Assembly: GCA_963712055.1 (NCBI GenBank)
Contig: CAVQGN010000003.1
Location: forward strand, 558,001-622,000
Direction of reading: 5' to 3'
Origin: JAHBVL01 sp963712055
Lineage (GTDB): Bacteria > Chloroflexota > Chloroflexia > Thermomicrobiales > UBA6265
Length of the DNA: 64,000 bases
Each line of letters begins with the position of its first letter. The stretch's first letter is position 1. Shown piece by piece: positions 15,746 through 25,335 of this stretch. Made by a program: the position numbers and the translations under genes. The notes under the pieces were generated by a model that ran no database searches, was not told the origin of the DNA, and saw only the letters and a program-made list of their open reading frames with translations.

Positions 15746-17791
15746 TTACTGGGCTGACTCTGCGTGCAGCATCCGCCAGACACGGAGCGTTTCGGCCACG
15801 CTCCAAGCTTGAGCCACGCATCCGCGTGGTTCGTAGGGAGCATCACCTTCGAATATCTCAGAGATCGAACCAAGACCAGCGTCGCTCAAATGCGAGGTCA
15901 TCGGTTTGAGCAACGCGAGCGCAGCCACTTTGTCTCCCGTCAAGCGATAAGTCGCTTCAACATACGGTCCAAGCAACCAACCCCAAACCGGCCCCTGATG
16001 ATACGCACCGTCACGGTGTAGCTGGTCACCGCCGTAAGTGCCCTGGTAGTCGGGATCAGACGGAGTCAGTGAGCGCAAACCATAGTCAGTCAGCAACGAT
16101 TCTCCAATCGCGCCCAGAATGGTTTCCGCGTCATGGTCGATCAACGGATATGGCAAGGAGAACGCGAAGATCTGGTTCGGTCGGACCGACCAGTCATCAC
16201 CGTCGGGACCATCGACAACATCAGCCAGATGGTTTTCGCCCTCTCGCATGAACCGCCGTTCGAATGACCCCCGAGCGAAGTCGGCCATTTCCTGGTAGCG
16301 GGTCGCCCGTTCGTCGTCATCGCGCTCACTGAGAAAACGCGACATCATTCGAAGCACGTTGTACCAGAGCGCGTTAATTTCGACCGGTTTGCCAATTCGA
16401 GGAGTGACCACCCAGTCGCCCACTTTGGCATCCATCCAGGTGAGCTGAACACCGGGTTCCCCTGCTCTCAGGAGTCCATCCACTGGATCAACGCCGATGT
16501 GATAACGGGTCCCGGCCAGATGGTGATCGATGATGGAGATCAGGGTGGGCAGCAGATCATCGACCAACCCTCTGTCGCCGGTCGTTCGCTCGTATTGGTC
16601 TATCGCAAGGATGTACCAGAGGGTCGCATCCGCAGTGTTGTATCCGGGGATGGCTCCAGCATGATCGGGGAAATTATTCGGCAGAAGTCCATCCTGAACA
16701 TACTGGGCAAAGGTGCGCAGGACCTTCTCTGCTTCAGCAGCCCGGCCAGTGCTCAGGAAGAGACCGGGCAGCGCAATCATCGTGTCGCGACCCCAGTCAT
16801 TGAACCAGTGGTAACCAGCAATCACCGAGCGACCGTTAGGCTCATCGGGAAGGGGGCGGGCAACGATGACCTGGTCAGCAGCAAGAACGAGCTGCTGGAT
16901 TGGGAGACTCGACGTTGTCACCGCAGCGGTTTGAAGCAACCCGCGCTGGCGCTTCCGTTCTGCTTCAAGCGACGTTGCAGGAGCCAAACCAGGCTCAACT
17001 TCGCTGGACAGAGTGATTGCAGCAGTCTGGCCAGGTTCAAGGACGCCAGCAAACTGGCCGATTGCGAAGAGATCGCCGTGGTCCTGCAATCCGCGGGCTG
17101 TTTCTTCACGGTGACGGAAGTTCCACCACCAAGCGCCGTCGCCGGTAAACCCCATGTCATTCGACTGAAGCGCGAACGGAGTCAACCCCTCGCCCGCGAA
17201 CACAATGGCTTCTGAATCATGACGCTCGACGCTGATGTTCCAACCATTGCCTTGTGCCAGCGCGTGAAACGAGTGATAGGTGACGAGTGGAGTGATCGCC
17301 ATCTCCACTGGTGATTCGCCCTGGACGACGCGATAGCTGACATGGGTGGTGTTCCGACCATAGTCCATCCAGACTCGTCGTTCGAGCATGGCACCGCCAA
17401 GCTCGAACGTCCACACCGGCAGCGTTCCTTCGAGATGGAACGTGGAAATGTTCCGGTACCCTTCCGGATTAATCACGCCGTCACCGAACTCGTGTGTTGA
17501 AACGGGATAGGACACCCCTTCGTAGGTTGCGGACTCGTCCAATGTCGCGACAAGCACCGTCCGCTCGACGGGTGGATCGAGCGCGGCAACCAAGAGACCG
17601 TGGTAAGAACGAGTGAGCACACCAGTGACCGTACCGGAGGCATAACCGCCAATGCCATTGGTGACCAACCATTCCCTCCGCAGTCCGGGCTCAAGAATCC
17701 CGGTGAGTTCTCGATTGAAGGTCACCAAGGGTGTATCAAAGATCGACGAATCGGTCTTCGCTGCGCGCTTTGTCGGTGTGCGTTTGGCCAT
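15746..17791 (-). CDS. Amylo-alpha-1,6-glucosidase (glycogen-debranching type, GH133-like)
   Basis: About 681 residues. The N-terminal beta domain begins with REWLVTNGIGGYASGTVTGVLTRSYHGLL, the hallmark of GDE_N. The C-terminal (alpha/alpha)6 barrel contains AGYHWFNDWGRDTMIALPGL and LPNNFPDHAGAIPGYNTADATLWYI, where the conserved acidic residues of the family sit, and YGGDQLHRDGAYHQGPVWGWL near the end. It removes alpha-1,6 branches left on glycogen-like glucans. The start at 17791 is preceded by AAAGGA; the longer reading from 17878 would overlap the glucosidase gene. It lies 29 bases after that gene and both likely form one operon. Confidence 0.92.
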   Translation of the reverse strand: MAKRTPTKRAAKTDSSIFDTPLVTFNRELTGILEPGLRREWLVTNGIGGYASGTVTGVLTRSYHGLLVAALDPPVERTVLVATLDESATYEGVSYPVSTHEFGDGVINPEGYRNISTFHLEGTLPVWTFELGGAMLERRVWMDYGRNTTHVSYRVVQGESPVEMAITPLVTYHSFHALAQGNGWNISVERHDSEAIVFAGEGLTPFALQSNDMGFTGDGAWWWNFRHREETARGLQDHGDLFAIGQFAGVLEPGQTAAITLSSEVEPGLAPATSLEAERKRQRGLLQTAAVTTSSLPIQQLVLAADQVIVARPLPDEPNGRSVIAGYHWFNDWGRDTMIALPGLFLSTGRAAEAEKVLRTFAQYVQDGLLPNNFPDHAGAIPGYNTADATLWYILAIDQYERTTGDRGLVDDLLPTLISIIDHHLAGTRYHIGVDPVDGLLRAGEPGVQLTWMDAKVGDWVVTPRIGKPVEINALWYNVLRMMSRFLSERDDDERATRYQEMADFARGSFERRFMREGENHLADVVDGPDGDDWSVRPNQIFAFSLPYPLIDHDAETILGAIGESLLTDYGLRSLTPSDPDYQGTYGGDQLHRDGAYHQGPVWGWLLGPYVEATYRLTGDKVAALALLKPMTSHLSDAGLGSISEIFEGDAPYEPRGCVAQAWSVAETLRVWRMLHAESAQ

Positions 17792-17820
17792 TTCGAATCC
17801 TTTTGCCTGGTCCGAGCGAC

Positions 17821-20505
17821 CTAGACCGTGATGTCTTTGGCGAGATTGTCGAGAAGTGAAGCGACTAGTCCAGTCCATCCGGTCTGATGGCTGGCGCCAA
17901 TCCCGGCTCCATTGTCACCATGGAAGTATTCATAGAACAGGACGTTGTCTCGCCAGTTCGGATCGTTCTGCATCTTGTCCACTACGCCAAACACAGGCCG
18001 CTTTCCTTCCGCATTCCGAAGCATGGAAGCGCTGAGGCGGCGCGAGAGATCTTTGGCAACCTCTCCGAGTGACGCAAACTCGCCTGACCGCGTCGGGTAC
18101 TCGACCACGAACTCGTCACCATAGAAAGCATGGAGATTTCGAAGTCCCTGGATGAGCAGGAAGTTCATTGGCATCCAGATGGGGCCACGCCAGTTTGAGT
18201 TGCCGCCGAACATTCCACTGCTTGATTCCGCCGGCTCGTAGGCAACCTCGAGTTCCTGACCATGAGCCTGAATGCGATACGGATGCTCACCGTACACCTT
18301 GCTGACAGACCGAATGCCAAAATCACTCAGGAATTCGTCCGGGTCGAGCATCCGTTCCAGAATGCGCCGCAATCGATCTTCTGGCACGAGTGTCAGGAGT
18401 TGAGAAACGCTGCCATCGGCAAGGGTCTTGACCGGGAAGAGACGGTGTGCATTGGGATACTGAGCGCGGGCGTTGTCGAGGTAGCTAGCAATCTCGATAT
18501 CAGCAAAATGGCGCATATCCGCCCGCGAGAGTGTGAAATGAACCGCAGTGGCAATGGGCAGCAAACCGACCAGAGAGCGAAGTCGCAATGGCACTGAAGA
18601 ACCATCGCTCCGTCTGACCGTATCGTAAAAGAAACCGTCCTCTTCATCCCAGAGACCCTGGTGGTCTTTGCCAAACCCATTCAGTGAACGCGCGATCAGA
18701 AGATAGTGATCCATAAATTTCACGACGAGATCGTTGTAGACAGGGTTCGCTCGTGCGAGTTCAGCAGCAGCCCAGGTCATGCCGAGGCAGTATGTGGCCA
18801 TCCAGGCAGTACCGTCAGCTTGTTCGAGCGACAGCCCTGGCGGAAGCGTCTGGCTGCGATCGATCACACTGATATTGTCGAGTCCGAGAAAGCCCCCTTC
18901 GAAGACGTTTCGATCGCCTTCATCTTTCCGATTGACCCACCAGGTGAAATTGATCAGAAGCTTGTGAAACAGGCGAGCCAGAAAGTCATGGTCAGCTACA
19001 CCCGTATGGGTCTGATCGGCCCTGAAAAGCGCACGAGCAGCTGCGATGTGCACGGGTGGATTGACATCGCCAAATGCCCACTCATAGGCCGGCAGTTGGC
19101 CGTTTGGATGCATGAAACGCTCCGTGGTGAGCAATAGCAACTGGTGTTTCGCAAACTCAGGATCGACCAGCGCCAAGGGAATGCAATGAAAAGCGAGGTC
19201 CCAGGCGGCGTACCATGGGTATTCCCATTTATCGGGCATCGAGATGATGTCGTGGCTCCGGTGGAGCCGCCACTTGCTATTCCGTCCTTGTTTCCTGACT
19301 TCCGGGGGAGTTGGACCGGCCGGATCTCCTTCGAGCCATTCATCGACATGGAAGTAAAAGAACTGCTTGGACCAGATCATCCCGGCGAGAGCCTGCCGTT
19401 GAACCCGGCGTTCATCTTCCGTCATTGTGGACTGAGATACGTTCTCATAGAGCGCATCGCACTCGCGAATTCGACTTTGCAGAATGCCATCGACACCCGC
19501 AAACGGAGTTTTCTGTTTGCGAGCGGACAAGCGCAAATGGATTTGGCGCGTTTCACCTGGTCCGAGATCAAGTCTGTAGCGCGCGGCCACTTTGGTTCCG
19601 GTCTTGTCCGGATTGACGGCCTCCAGATTCCCATCAACGACCGCCGCGTTGATCCCGTCCTTCACAAACGGCGTCCGATTCTCGCCGCCGAAGAGTCGCT
19701 CGGAGTTCGTTTCGTTTTCCGTGAACAGAAGCTCGGGTGAGCCTTCGCAACTCAGCCAGTAGTCGCCGAGTTCCGGGTGTTTGGCCCGAACGAGCTGAAC
19801 GGTTGAGTCCACAGCGGTGGCATTGGTGAGACTTGGCCGTCGATCATCTCGACCCCAACTCCACGTGTTGCGGAACCAGAGCGTCGGCAGGACCTCGAGA
19901 CTGGCAGGATCGGGACCATGATTCGTGGCCGAAACCCGAATCACGATATCAGTGGGGGTTGCTTTGGCGTACTCAACGAAGACGTCGAAATAGCGATCCT
20001 CATCAAACAGACCAGTATCGATCAACTCATATTCCGGTTCCTGACGGGATCGGTTCCGATTAGTTTCGAGCAAATCGGTGTAGGGGTAAGCCTGCTGGGG
20101 ATACTTGTACAGACCTTTCAGATAACTGTGGGTCGGCGATGCGTCGAGATAGTAGTAGTACTCCTTGACGTCCTCGCCGTGATTCCCCTGGCTTCCCGTT
20201 ACCCCGAACATTCGCTCTTTAAGAATGGGATCAGCCCCGTTCCATAGCGTCAGACCAAAGCAGAGCAGCTGGTCCTTGTCGGAGATGCCAAGGATTCCAT
20301 CTTCGCCCCAGCGGTAAGCCCGAGAGCGAGCATGATCGTGAGGAAAGAAATCCCACGCTTCGCCGAATTCGGAGTAGTCCTCGCGGACGGTGCCCCACTG
20401 GCGCTCGGAAAGATATGGACCCCACTCCCGCCATTCCGGACTGATCGGTTCTCTCAGTGCAGGAGTTGGCTGAATCCGCGCGCGCTTCGGTTTTTCTGTG
20501 GACAT
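17821..20505 (-). CDS. GH63-like glucosidase (MGH1-like glycoside hydrolase)
   Basis: About 894 residues. Opening segments REWGPYLSERQWGTVREDYS and WDFFPHDHARSRAYRWGEDGI, the central HDIISMPDKWEYPWYAAWDL, and the C-terminal FEYFHGDNGAGIGASHQTGWT-like stretch (read as YEYFHGDNGAGIGASHQTGW) are characteristic of large bacterial GH63-related glucosidases. No signal peptide, so the enzyme is likely cytoplasmic. Known relatives act on glucosyl- or mannosylglycerate or alpha-glucosides; the substrate here is open. Start choice between 20523 and 20505 is uncertain because neither has a strong ribosome site; 20505 (STEKPKRARI) is preferred. Paired with the debranching enzyme downstream. Confidence 0.9.
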   Translation of the reverse strand: MSTEKPKRARIQPTPALREPISPEWREWGPYLSERQWGTVREDYSEFGEAWDFFPHDHARSRAYRWGEDGILGISDKDQLLCFGLTLWNGADPILKERMFGVTGSQGNHGEDVKEYYYYLDASPTHSYLKGLYKYPQQAYPYTDLLETNRNRSRQEPEYELIDTGLFDEDRYFDVFVEYAKATPTDIVIRVSATNHGPDPASLEVLPTLWFRNTWSWGRDDRRPSLTNATAVDSTVQLVRAKHPELGDYWLSCEGSPELLFTENETNSERLFGGENRTPFVKDGINAAVVDGNLEAVNPDKTGTKVAARYRLDLGPGETRQIHLRLSARKQKTPFAGVDGILQSRIRECDALYENVSQSTMTEDERRVQRQALAGMIWSKQFFYFHVDEWLEGDPAGPTPPEVRKQGRNSKWRLHRSHDIISMPDKWEYPWYAAWDLAFHCIPLALVDPEFAKHQLLLLTTERFMHPNGQLPAYEWAFGDVNPPVHIAAARALFRADQTHTGVADHDFLARLFHKLLINFTWWVNRKDEGDRNVFEGGFLGLDNISVIDRSQTLPPGLSLEQADGTAWMATYCLGMTWAAAELARANPVYNDLVVKFMDHYLLIARSLNGFGKDHQGLWDEEDGFFYDTVRRSDGSSVPLRLRSLVGLLPIATAVHFTLSRADMRHFADIEIASYLDNARAQYPNAHRLFPVKTLADGSVSQLLTLVPEDRLRRILERMLDPDEFLSDFGIRSVSKVYGEHPYRIQAHGQELEVAYEPAESSSGMFGGNSNWRGPIWMPMNFLLIQGLRNLHAFYGDEFVVEYPTRSGEFASLGEVAKDLSRRLSASMLRNAEGKRPVFGVVDKMQNDPNWRDNVLFYEYFHGDNGAGIGASHQTGWTGLVASLLDNLAKDITV

Positions 20506-20802
20506 GACGGTGCTTTCTGTCATTTGCAGGGAGAGATTCGGACGGATGGTCCGACTAATTCCAGTATAGGAAGCCCTGTGGCAATTCACCAATGGAGATA
20601 CTGCGTCTCTTTACACAATTGCCAATGTTGAGCCGACTGGATCGCGAGCGACTAGGCGCAATTTCATCAATCGGAGCGCATCGAAACACCACCGACATCA
20701 GTTCAGTGTTGATGCCAACGGGTTCGCAGGGATCTCACCAAGAGCGACTCCGGTATGATGGGGTATCAAACAAGACGGCCGCCAATCACAAGGAGTGCTC
20801 CT

Positions 20803-22419
20803 ATGACGCGACGTTCAGAGGCCGAATTGGTCCCTTATTCGTCCGAACCCGACCATCGAATCGATCGCAGAGCAATCATGAAACTGGCGCTAGCTGGCAG
20901 TGCGGGAATCGCAGTGTCGACCGTCATCCCACGGATCGGCAAGGCGCAAGATGAAGCGATCGGAGTCGATACCGTTGCCGCGGTGGCCGCGCAGATTGAC
21001 ACCTACGTCGAAAGCCTGATGGCGGAAACCGGCATTCCCGGGATTGCCATCGCGATAGTCGCCGACGACCAGGTTGCCTACCTGCAGGGATTTGGTGTGC
21101 GCGACGCGGCCGCGACTGATCCGATCGATGTCGACACCATCTTTCAATTGGCCTCAGTGTCGAAACCAATCGCGTCGACGGTCGTGGCCGGCCTGGTGAG
21201 CGACGGTATCGTCAACTGGGACGATCGTCTGAGCGATCTTCTGCCCGGATTCGCCCTGGCCGATCCGTGGGTGACCGCAAATGTCACTCTGCGCGATATG
21301 TTCAGCCATCGCAGTGGTTTGCCTGACCATGGTGGCGATCTGATCGAGGATCTGGGGTACGACCGCGAGGAGATGCTGCAACGACTGCGCTATCTGATTC
21401 ATGGTGGCGAGTTCCGCCGCACCTATGCCTACACCAACTTCGGATTGACAGCCGCAGCGGTCGCCGCCGCGACCGCCGCCGAATCCACCTGGGAAGATGT
21501 TTCGGAATCGCGTCTCTACGAACCGCTTGGGATGACGCGCACGAGTTCGAGGTTCATCGATTTCGAATCGGATGAGAACCACGCCCGAACTCATGTGCAA
21601 GATGCTGATGGAAACTGGGTGGATCGGTATGTCCGACAGCCCGATCCCCAGTCACCTGCCGGCGGGGTCAGTTCCACAGCCCGTGATATGGCGACCTGGA
21701 TGCGACTGCAACTTCAGAATGGCACGCTCGATGATCAGTCGATCATTGCGGCTGAGCCGCTGGCAGAAACCCATCTACCGCATATCGTCAGCAGCGCCCC
21801 TGATGATCCGACACTGCAGCAGGCAGGTTTCTACGGACTTGGCTGGAATGTCAGTTACAGCAACGCAAACGAAGTCCGTCTCAGTCATTCAGGCGCTTTC
21901 GCTCTGGGTGCATCTACCGTCGTCAATCTTTTGCCAGCCCATGGACTCGGGGTGGTCGTGCTGACGAATGCCGCTCCAATCGGCGTGCCGGAATCGGTCG
22001 CGTTGACGGCCATCGATCTGATCATGCTCGGTGCGCCGCGCTTCGATTATTTCCCGATCCTGGGACCGATCATCAAGGAATCAGTCGCTCCTCAATACGA
22101 TGCGGTCACCGGCAAACCAAATCCGAATCTGCCGCCGCTCGATCCGCGCTCCTATGTCGGCTCATATGACAATGATTTCTTTGGACCGCTGGTGATCGAA
22201 GAGGTCAACAGCGAACTGGCGATGCGACTTGGGCCGCAGGACATGACCTTTGGGTTGACCCATTTCGGCCGTGACGTCTTCACCTACCAGCCCGAAGGGG
22301 AAAACGCGGGCGGTCCAAGTGCGGTCACCTTCACCATTGGCTCCAATGGCTTGGCTTCTGCCGTCGTGGTTGATAATCTCGATATCCATGGGGTCGGAAC
22401 CTTCGTTCGACCCGGGTAA
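20803..22419 (+). CDS. Tat-exported serine hydrolase, class C beta-lactamase/PBP4* family
   Basis: About 538 residues. A Tat signal (HRIDRRAIMKLALAGSAG) leads to a beta-lactamase-like domain with all three active-site motifs: S-V-S-K in FQLASVSKPIAS, Y-T-N in YAYTNFGLTAAA, and H-S-G in RLSHSGAFALG. A C-terminal lipocalin-like part (RSYVGSYDNDFFGPLVI...) completes the usual architecture of esterase/peptidase relatives. Such enzymes cleave peptides or esters; true antibiotic resistance is not implied. The start at 20803 has AAGGAG 9 bases upstream. The 3' end, together with the following VOC gene, is repeated at about 26.4 kb. Confidence 0.92.
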   Translation: MTRRSEAELVPYSSEPDHRIDRRAIMKLALAGSAGIAVSTVIPRIGKAQDEAIGVDTVAAVAAQIDTYVESLMAETGIPGIAIAIVADDQVAYLQGFGVRDAAATDPIDVDTIFQLASVSKPIASTVVAGLVSDGIVNWDDRLSDLLPGFALADPWVTANVTLRDMFSHRSGLPDHGGDLIEDLGYDREEMLQRLRYLIHGGEFRRTYAYTNFGLTAAAVAAATAAESTWEDVSESRLYEPLGMTRTSSRFIDFESDENHARTHVQDADGNWVDRYVRQPDPQSPAGGVSSTARDMATWMRLQLQNGTLDDQSIIAAEPLAETHLPHIVSSAPDDPTLQQAGFYGLGWNVSYSNANEVRLSHSGAFALGASTVVNLLPAHGLGVVVLTNAAPIGVPESVALTAIDLIMLGAPRFDYFPILGPIIKESVAPQYDAVTGKPNPNLPPLDPRSYVGSYDNDFFGPLVIEEVNSELAMRLGPQDMTFGLTHFGRDVFTYQPEGENAGGPSAVTFTIGSNGLASAVVVDNLDIHGVGTFVRPG

Positions 22420-22449
22420 GTTTTTCTCCGTGTCCAGGGGGTCCTTATC

Positions 22450-22773
22450 GTGAAAATTGATCTGACCAGTATCTTCGTCTCCGATCAGCAGAAAGCGCTG
22501 GCGTTCTACACAAACGTGCTCGGCTTCGAGAAAAAGCCAGAGATGGCCGCCGGTGATTACAGCTGGATCACCGTGGTGTCGCCGGAAGCTAAAGACGGTG
22601 TGCAGCTCGTGCTCGAACCAAATGCGAATCCCGCCGCCAAGGCCTACCAGGAAGCAATCTATGCGCAGGGTATCCCGGCGACCGCGTTCACGGTGAAGAA
22701 CGTCGAAGAGGAATTCGAGCGCCTCGCCGATCGGGGCGTGCATTTCACGATGGAGCTAGCCAGTCACGAATAG
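22450..22773 (+). CDS. VOC/glyoxalase-fold protein, truncated copy
   Basis: 107 residues with a GTG start. Nearly identical in sequence to the intact gene at 26536 over the first hundred residues (KIDLTSIFVSDQQKALAFYT, FEKKPEMAAGDYSWITVVSP). Where the intact copy reads SHGWGSMAIFDD, this one has a TAG in place of the Trp codon and stops after ELASHE. The lost part holds the last beta strand and one likely metal ligand (intact copy: MAIFDDTVGNLIQI), so this copy is probably inactive. Homology at DNA level continues to about 22810, past the stop, and then ends. The 3' end of the convergent regulator lies inside this remnant. Confidence 0.8.
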   Translation: MKIDLTSIFVSDQQKALAFYTNVLGFEKKPEMAAGDYSWITVVSPEAKDGVQLVLEPNANPAAKAYQEAIYAQGIPATAFTVKNVEEEFERLADRGVHFTMELASHE

Positions 22774-24389
22774 GGTTCAATGGCGATCTTCGACGACACG
22801 ATGGGTAACTCGTCCCACCTCACAATCTCGCTAACGATTGATTCCCACGCCGATTCCCTGATCGATCGGCCTTCCTGCCGCAGGTGCTCGAACTCAACGT
22901 CACCAATATCGGCGGTAACGAGAGCAATCGCTTCGTCGCGCATCTCTTCGTCGAATCGGAGGATGACCATTTCGAACCGACGCAAGAACTCGTCGACCGA
23001 TCCGACTAGTCTCGCAGCAAGTGCGGCTTGTCCTGCCCGCGCCGCGATCAGCGCCAGTCCAAACAACGCCTTAACGCAGTCGACATCACGCTGGGCCTGG
23101 TGAAAACTTGTAAAGCCACTCAGGAATGCAGCTGCAGCTTCGGTGTTTGCTCCAATCGACTGGTAGTAGAATCCCAGGTATGACGACGCCGACGCTCTAC
23201 CACGGAGATCCTCCTGCTGAGCGAACTCCTCCTCGGCTTGATGCACCAATTCGAAGGATCTCCCAAAATCGCCCATCTCCCAAGCGACCGCGGACGCCAA
23301 CCAGTGGGCATAGGCGCTAAGGCCTCGATCATCGAGTTGGTTCAGCAACTTCAATTCGGTGTTGTAAGCCGCCATCGCTTCGGGCCAATTCATCAACATC
23401 TGGTGGGCGAGTCCCACGGAATGCAGTGCCAGCGCCATATATGCTGGATCGCCCAGTTCCTTTGCTGTCGACTCTGCACGCTGGGCCAAGATCAACGCTT
23501 CCAAATGATCGGCGCACTCATGAGCCAGCCCTGAAACCCAGTAACAGCATTCGATGTGACTCGCGGAAGCTCCCTCGATCCGGTCAATCAACTGTCGTGC
23601 AACAGGGAATCCCATCTTTCCCATGCGGTTTTCCCACCAGTACGCGGCTACTCGAGCCAGGAGTTGAGTGCTCCCGACTGTAACTGGATCTTCGAAAGCG
23701 AATTTGACGGCCGCTGCGAGATTCGAATGCTCGATTCGAACCCGACCCAACCAAGCTTCAGAAGGCCTCTGGTTGAGCGAAATGAACCCGTCCTGCGTGT
23801 AGGCGTCGATATAGTCCAAGAGCGCGCGCTTCGCGACAGCCATCTCGTCATGTTGCTGCAACATTGAGAGACCGAATTCGCGGGGCAATTCGTAAACGCG
23901 GTATCGCGTTGCTCCATGCTGCTCTTGGAGGATCCTGACCAGACTGGCGTCTGCCAGCGCGGATAGTTCGTCGAAACCACTGCCGACAAGTCCAGCCCGA
24001 CTGGAGACAAAGGACGCAGCATCGAGCGAAAAACCGCCGGCAAACAGACACAACCACCGGAACAGCTTCTGCTGGTCTGGTTCGAGTAGCCGGTAGCTCC
24101 ACTCAACGGCGTTCTGCATCGTCTGCTGGCGTGGCGGCAGATCGCGTTCGCCCTGACCGAGAAGTTCAAGATCTTTGCTCAAGATGCGCTGCCAGCTCTG
24201 AGACCGAGAGCAAGCGCAATCGTGATGCCGCCAAACGCAGGGCCAGCGGGAATCCTTCCAATCTGCGACAAATCGAGGCAATTGCTTCCAGATTCTGAGA
24301 TTCTGGTTCGACTGGTCGACCAGTTCGCTCTGCGAACGCCATGAACAACTGGACCGATTCAGACTCGAGCGTTTCCTCTGATGTCGCAA
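22764..24389 (-). CDS. HTH-NB-ARC transcriptional regulator, 3' part (frameshifted)
   Basis: Continuation of the regulator at 24166-25158. The real coding sequence in this frame begins near 24190 with ELLGQGERDLPPRQQTMQNAVEWSY, the conserved winged-helix segment after the NTPase in this family, followed by LFRWLCLFAGGFSLDAAS and a long TPR-like helical region. The residues from 24389 to about 24190 are out of frame. Removing one base near 24166-24180 joins the two parts. The last 16 residues (DELPIVSSKIAIEPYS) are translated from the antisense strand of the duplicated VOC gene, so the original C-terminus was altered when the duplication junction formed. Confidence 0.75.
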   Translation of the reverse strand: MRHQRKRSSLNRSSCSWRSQSELVDQSNQNLRIWKQLPRFVADWKDSRWPCVWRHHDCACSRSQSWQRILSKDLELLGQGERDLPPRQQTMQNAVEWSYRLLEPDQQKLFRWLCLFAGGFSLDAASFVSSRAGLVGSGFDELSALADASLVRILQEQHGATRYRVYELPREFGLSMLQQHDEMAVAKRALLDYIDAYTQDGFISLNQRPSEAWLGRVRIEHSNLAAAVKFAFEDPVTVGSTQLLARVAAYWWENRMGKMGFPVARQLIDRIEGASASHIECCYWVSGLAHECADHLEALILAQRAESTAKELGDPAYMALALHSVGLAHQMLMNWPEAMAAYNTELKLLNQLDDRGLSAYAHWLASAVAWEMGDFGRSFELVHQAEEEFAQQEDLRGRASASSYLGFYYQSIGANTEAAAAFLSGFTSFHQAQRDVDCVKALFGLALIAARAGQAALAARLVGSVDEFLRRFEMVILRFDEEMRDEAIALVTADIGDVEFEHLRQEGRSIRESAWESIVSEIVRWDELPIVSSKIAIEPYS

Positions 24390-25158
24390 ACAGTTCTGGC
24401 ACGGTCATCGCAAAGACGGGCACATGATGTTCCATTGAGACGTTGAGTGGCTGCCGGCTGGTGGCCAGAATAGTCAGACCCGGCGTTGCAGCCAAAAGTT
24501 CGGCGAGCATCGGCGCCGCTCCGAGTACATGCTCGAAGTTGTCAGCGATTAGCAGCATCTGCGCATCTTCAAGGGTCGCACCGATCTGCCGTGGAGTGGT
24601 GACATGGGTGGGGAGACCGAGCGCGTGCACAACTTCCGCCAGCACGGAGTCCGCGCTCGTCACTGTTTCCAGTCCAGCAAACGCCACGCCGTCCGGGAAG
24701 TCATGTTCCAGCTGCTGGCCAATCTCAATTGCCAAGCGGGTCTTGCCGATACCGGCCGGTCCGGTGATTGTCACCATTTGCGTCTCTGCTTGCCGCAAAA
24801 GCGAGCTGATCCGCTCTAGGTCCATGGTACGCCCAACGAAGGGAGATCCCGATTTCGGTAGCGAAATCAGTTGGCGAGTCCGGGCACCGACGGGTTGATC
24901 GTCCCGTGAGGGCTTGTCTGCCGAACCAGCGCTAGCCACTTGAGCCAGCACCTGGCGCTCTGAGGCGGACAACTGCAATCCATCGGCTAGCATCCGCACG
25001 GTTTCAAGCCTGGCAGTCCGGCGCACCCCTCGTTCCAGGTCAGAAATAGCTCGACAACTCACGCCTGAACGCTCCGCCAGTTCCTCCTGGCTCAGGAGAG
25101 CGGCAGAGCGATAGCGGCGAAGGATTGATCCGAATGAATTCGGGGGAGGAGTTGCCAT
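24166..25158 (-). CDS. HTH-NB-ARC transcriptional regulator, 5' part (frameshifted)
   Basis: 330 residues. An XRE-type helix-turn-helix opens the protein (FGSILRRYRSAALLSQEELAER...SCRAISDLERGVRR). An NB-ARC/STAND ATPase follows: Walker A GPAGIGKTRLAIEIG near 135 and Walker B AQMLLIADNFEHV near 200, then ILATSRQPLNV and FPLALRLAASRLRLL. Such proteins are ATP-gated regulators common in Chloroflexota. The frame stops at 24166 just before the family's LELL-G-RDLP-RQQT segment, which is in the other frame. It is divergent from the alpha/beta hydrolase gene (178 bases between the starts), which is its likely target (inference). Confidence 0.85.
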   Translation of the reverse strand: MATPPPNSFGSILRRYRSAALLSQEELAERSGVSCRAISDLERGVRRTARLETVRMLADGLQLSASERQVLAQVASAGSADKPSRDDQPVGARTRQLISLPKSGSPFVGRTMDLERISSLLRQAETQMVTITGPAGIGKTRLAIEIGQQLEHDFPDGVAFAGLETVTSADSVLAEVVHALGLPTHVTTPRQIGATLEDAQMLLIADNFEHVLGAAPMLAELLAATPGLTILATSRQPLNVSMEHHVPVFAMTVPELFATSEETLESESVQLFMAFAERTGRPVEPESQNLEAIASICRRLEGFPLALRLAASRLRLLSVSELAAHLEQRS

Positions 25159-25335
25159 GGAGGCCGAACTGCTCGCGAAGATGCCAAGGGCGCGATATCT
25201 CTCATCCTAGCACTTCACTCTTGCTAACGGAAGTGGTGGGCAAACGGTGAATGAGTGGTGGGAGCACGGCGTGTTGGTATTCCGTGCCATCCAGCAGCAT
25301 GGAACGAGAAAATGGGAAGCACAGGAGACAGGAAC

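Noticed and set aside
20803..22419. Antibiotic-resistance beta-lactamase
   Set aside because: The motifs fit the wider serine hydrolase family with a C-terminal lipocalin-like part; resistance cannot be inferred.
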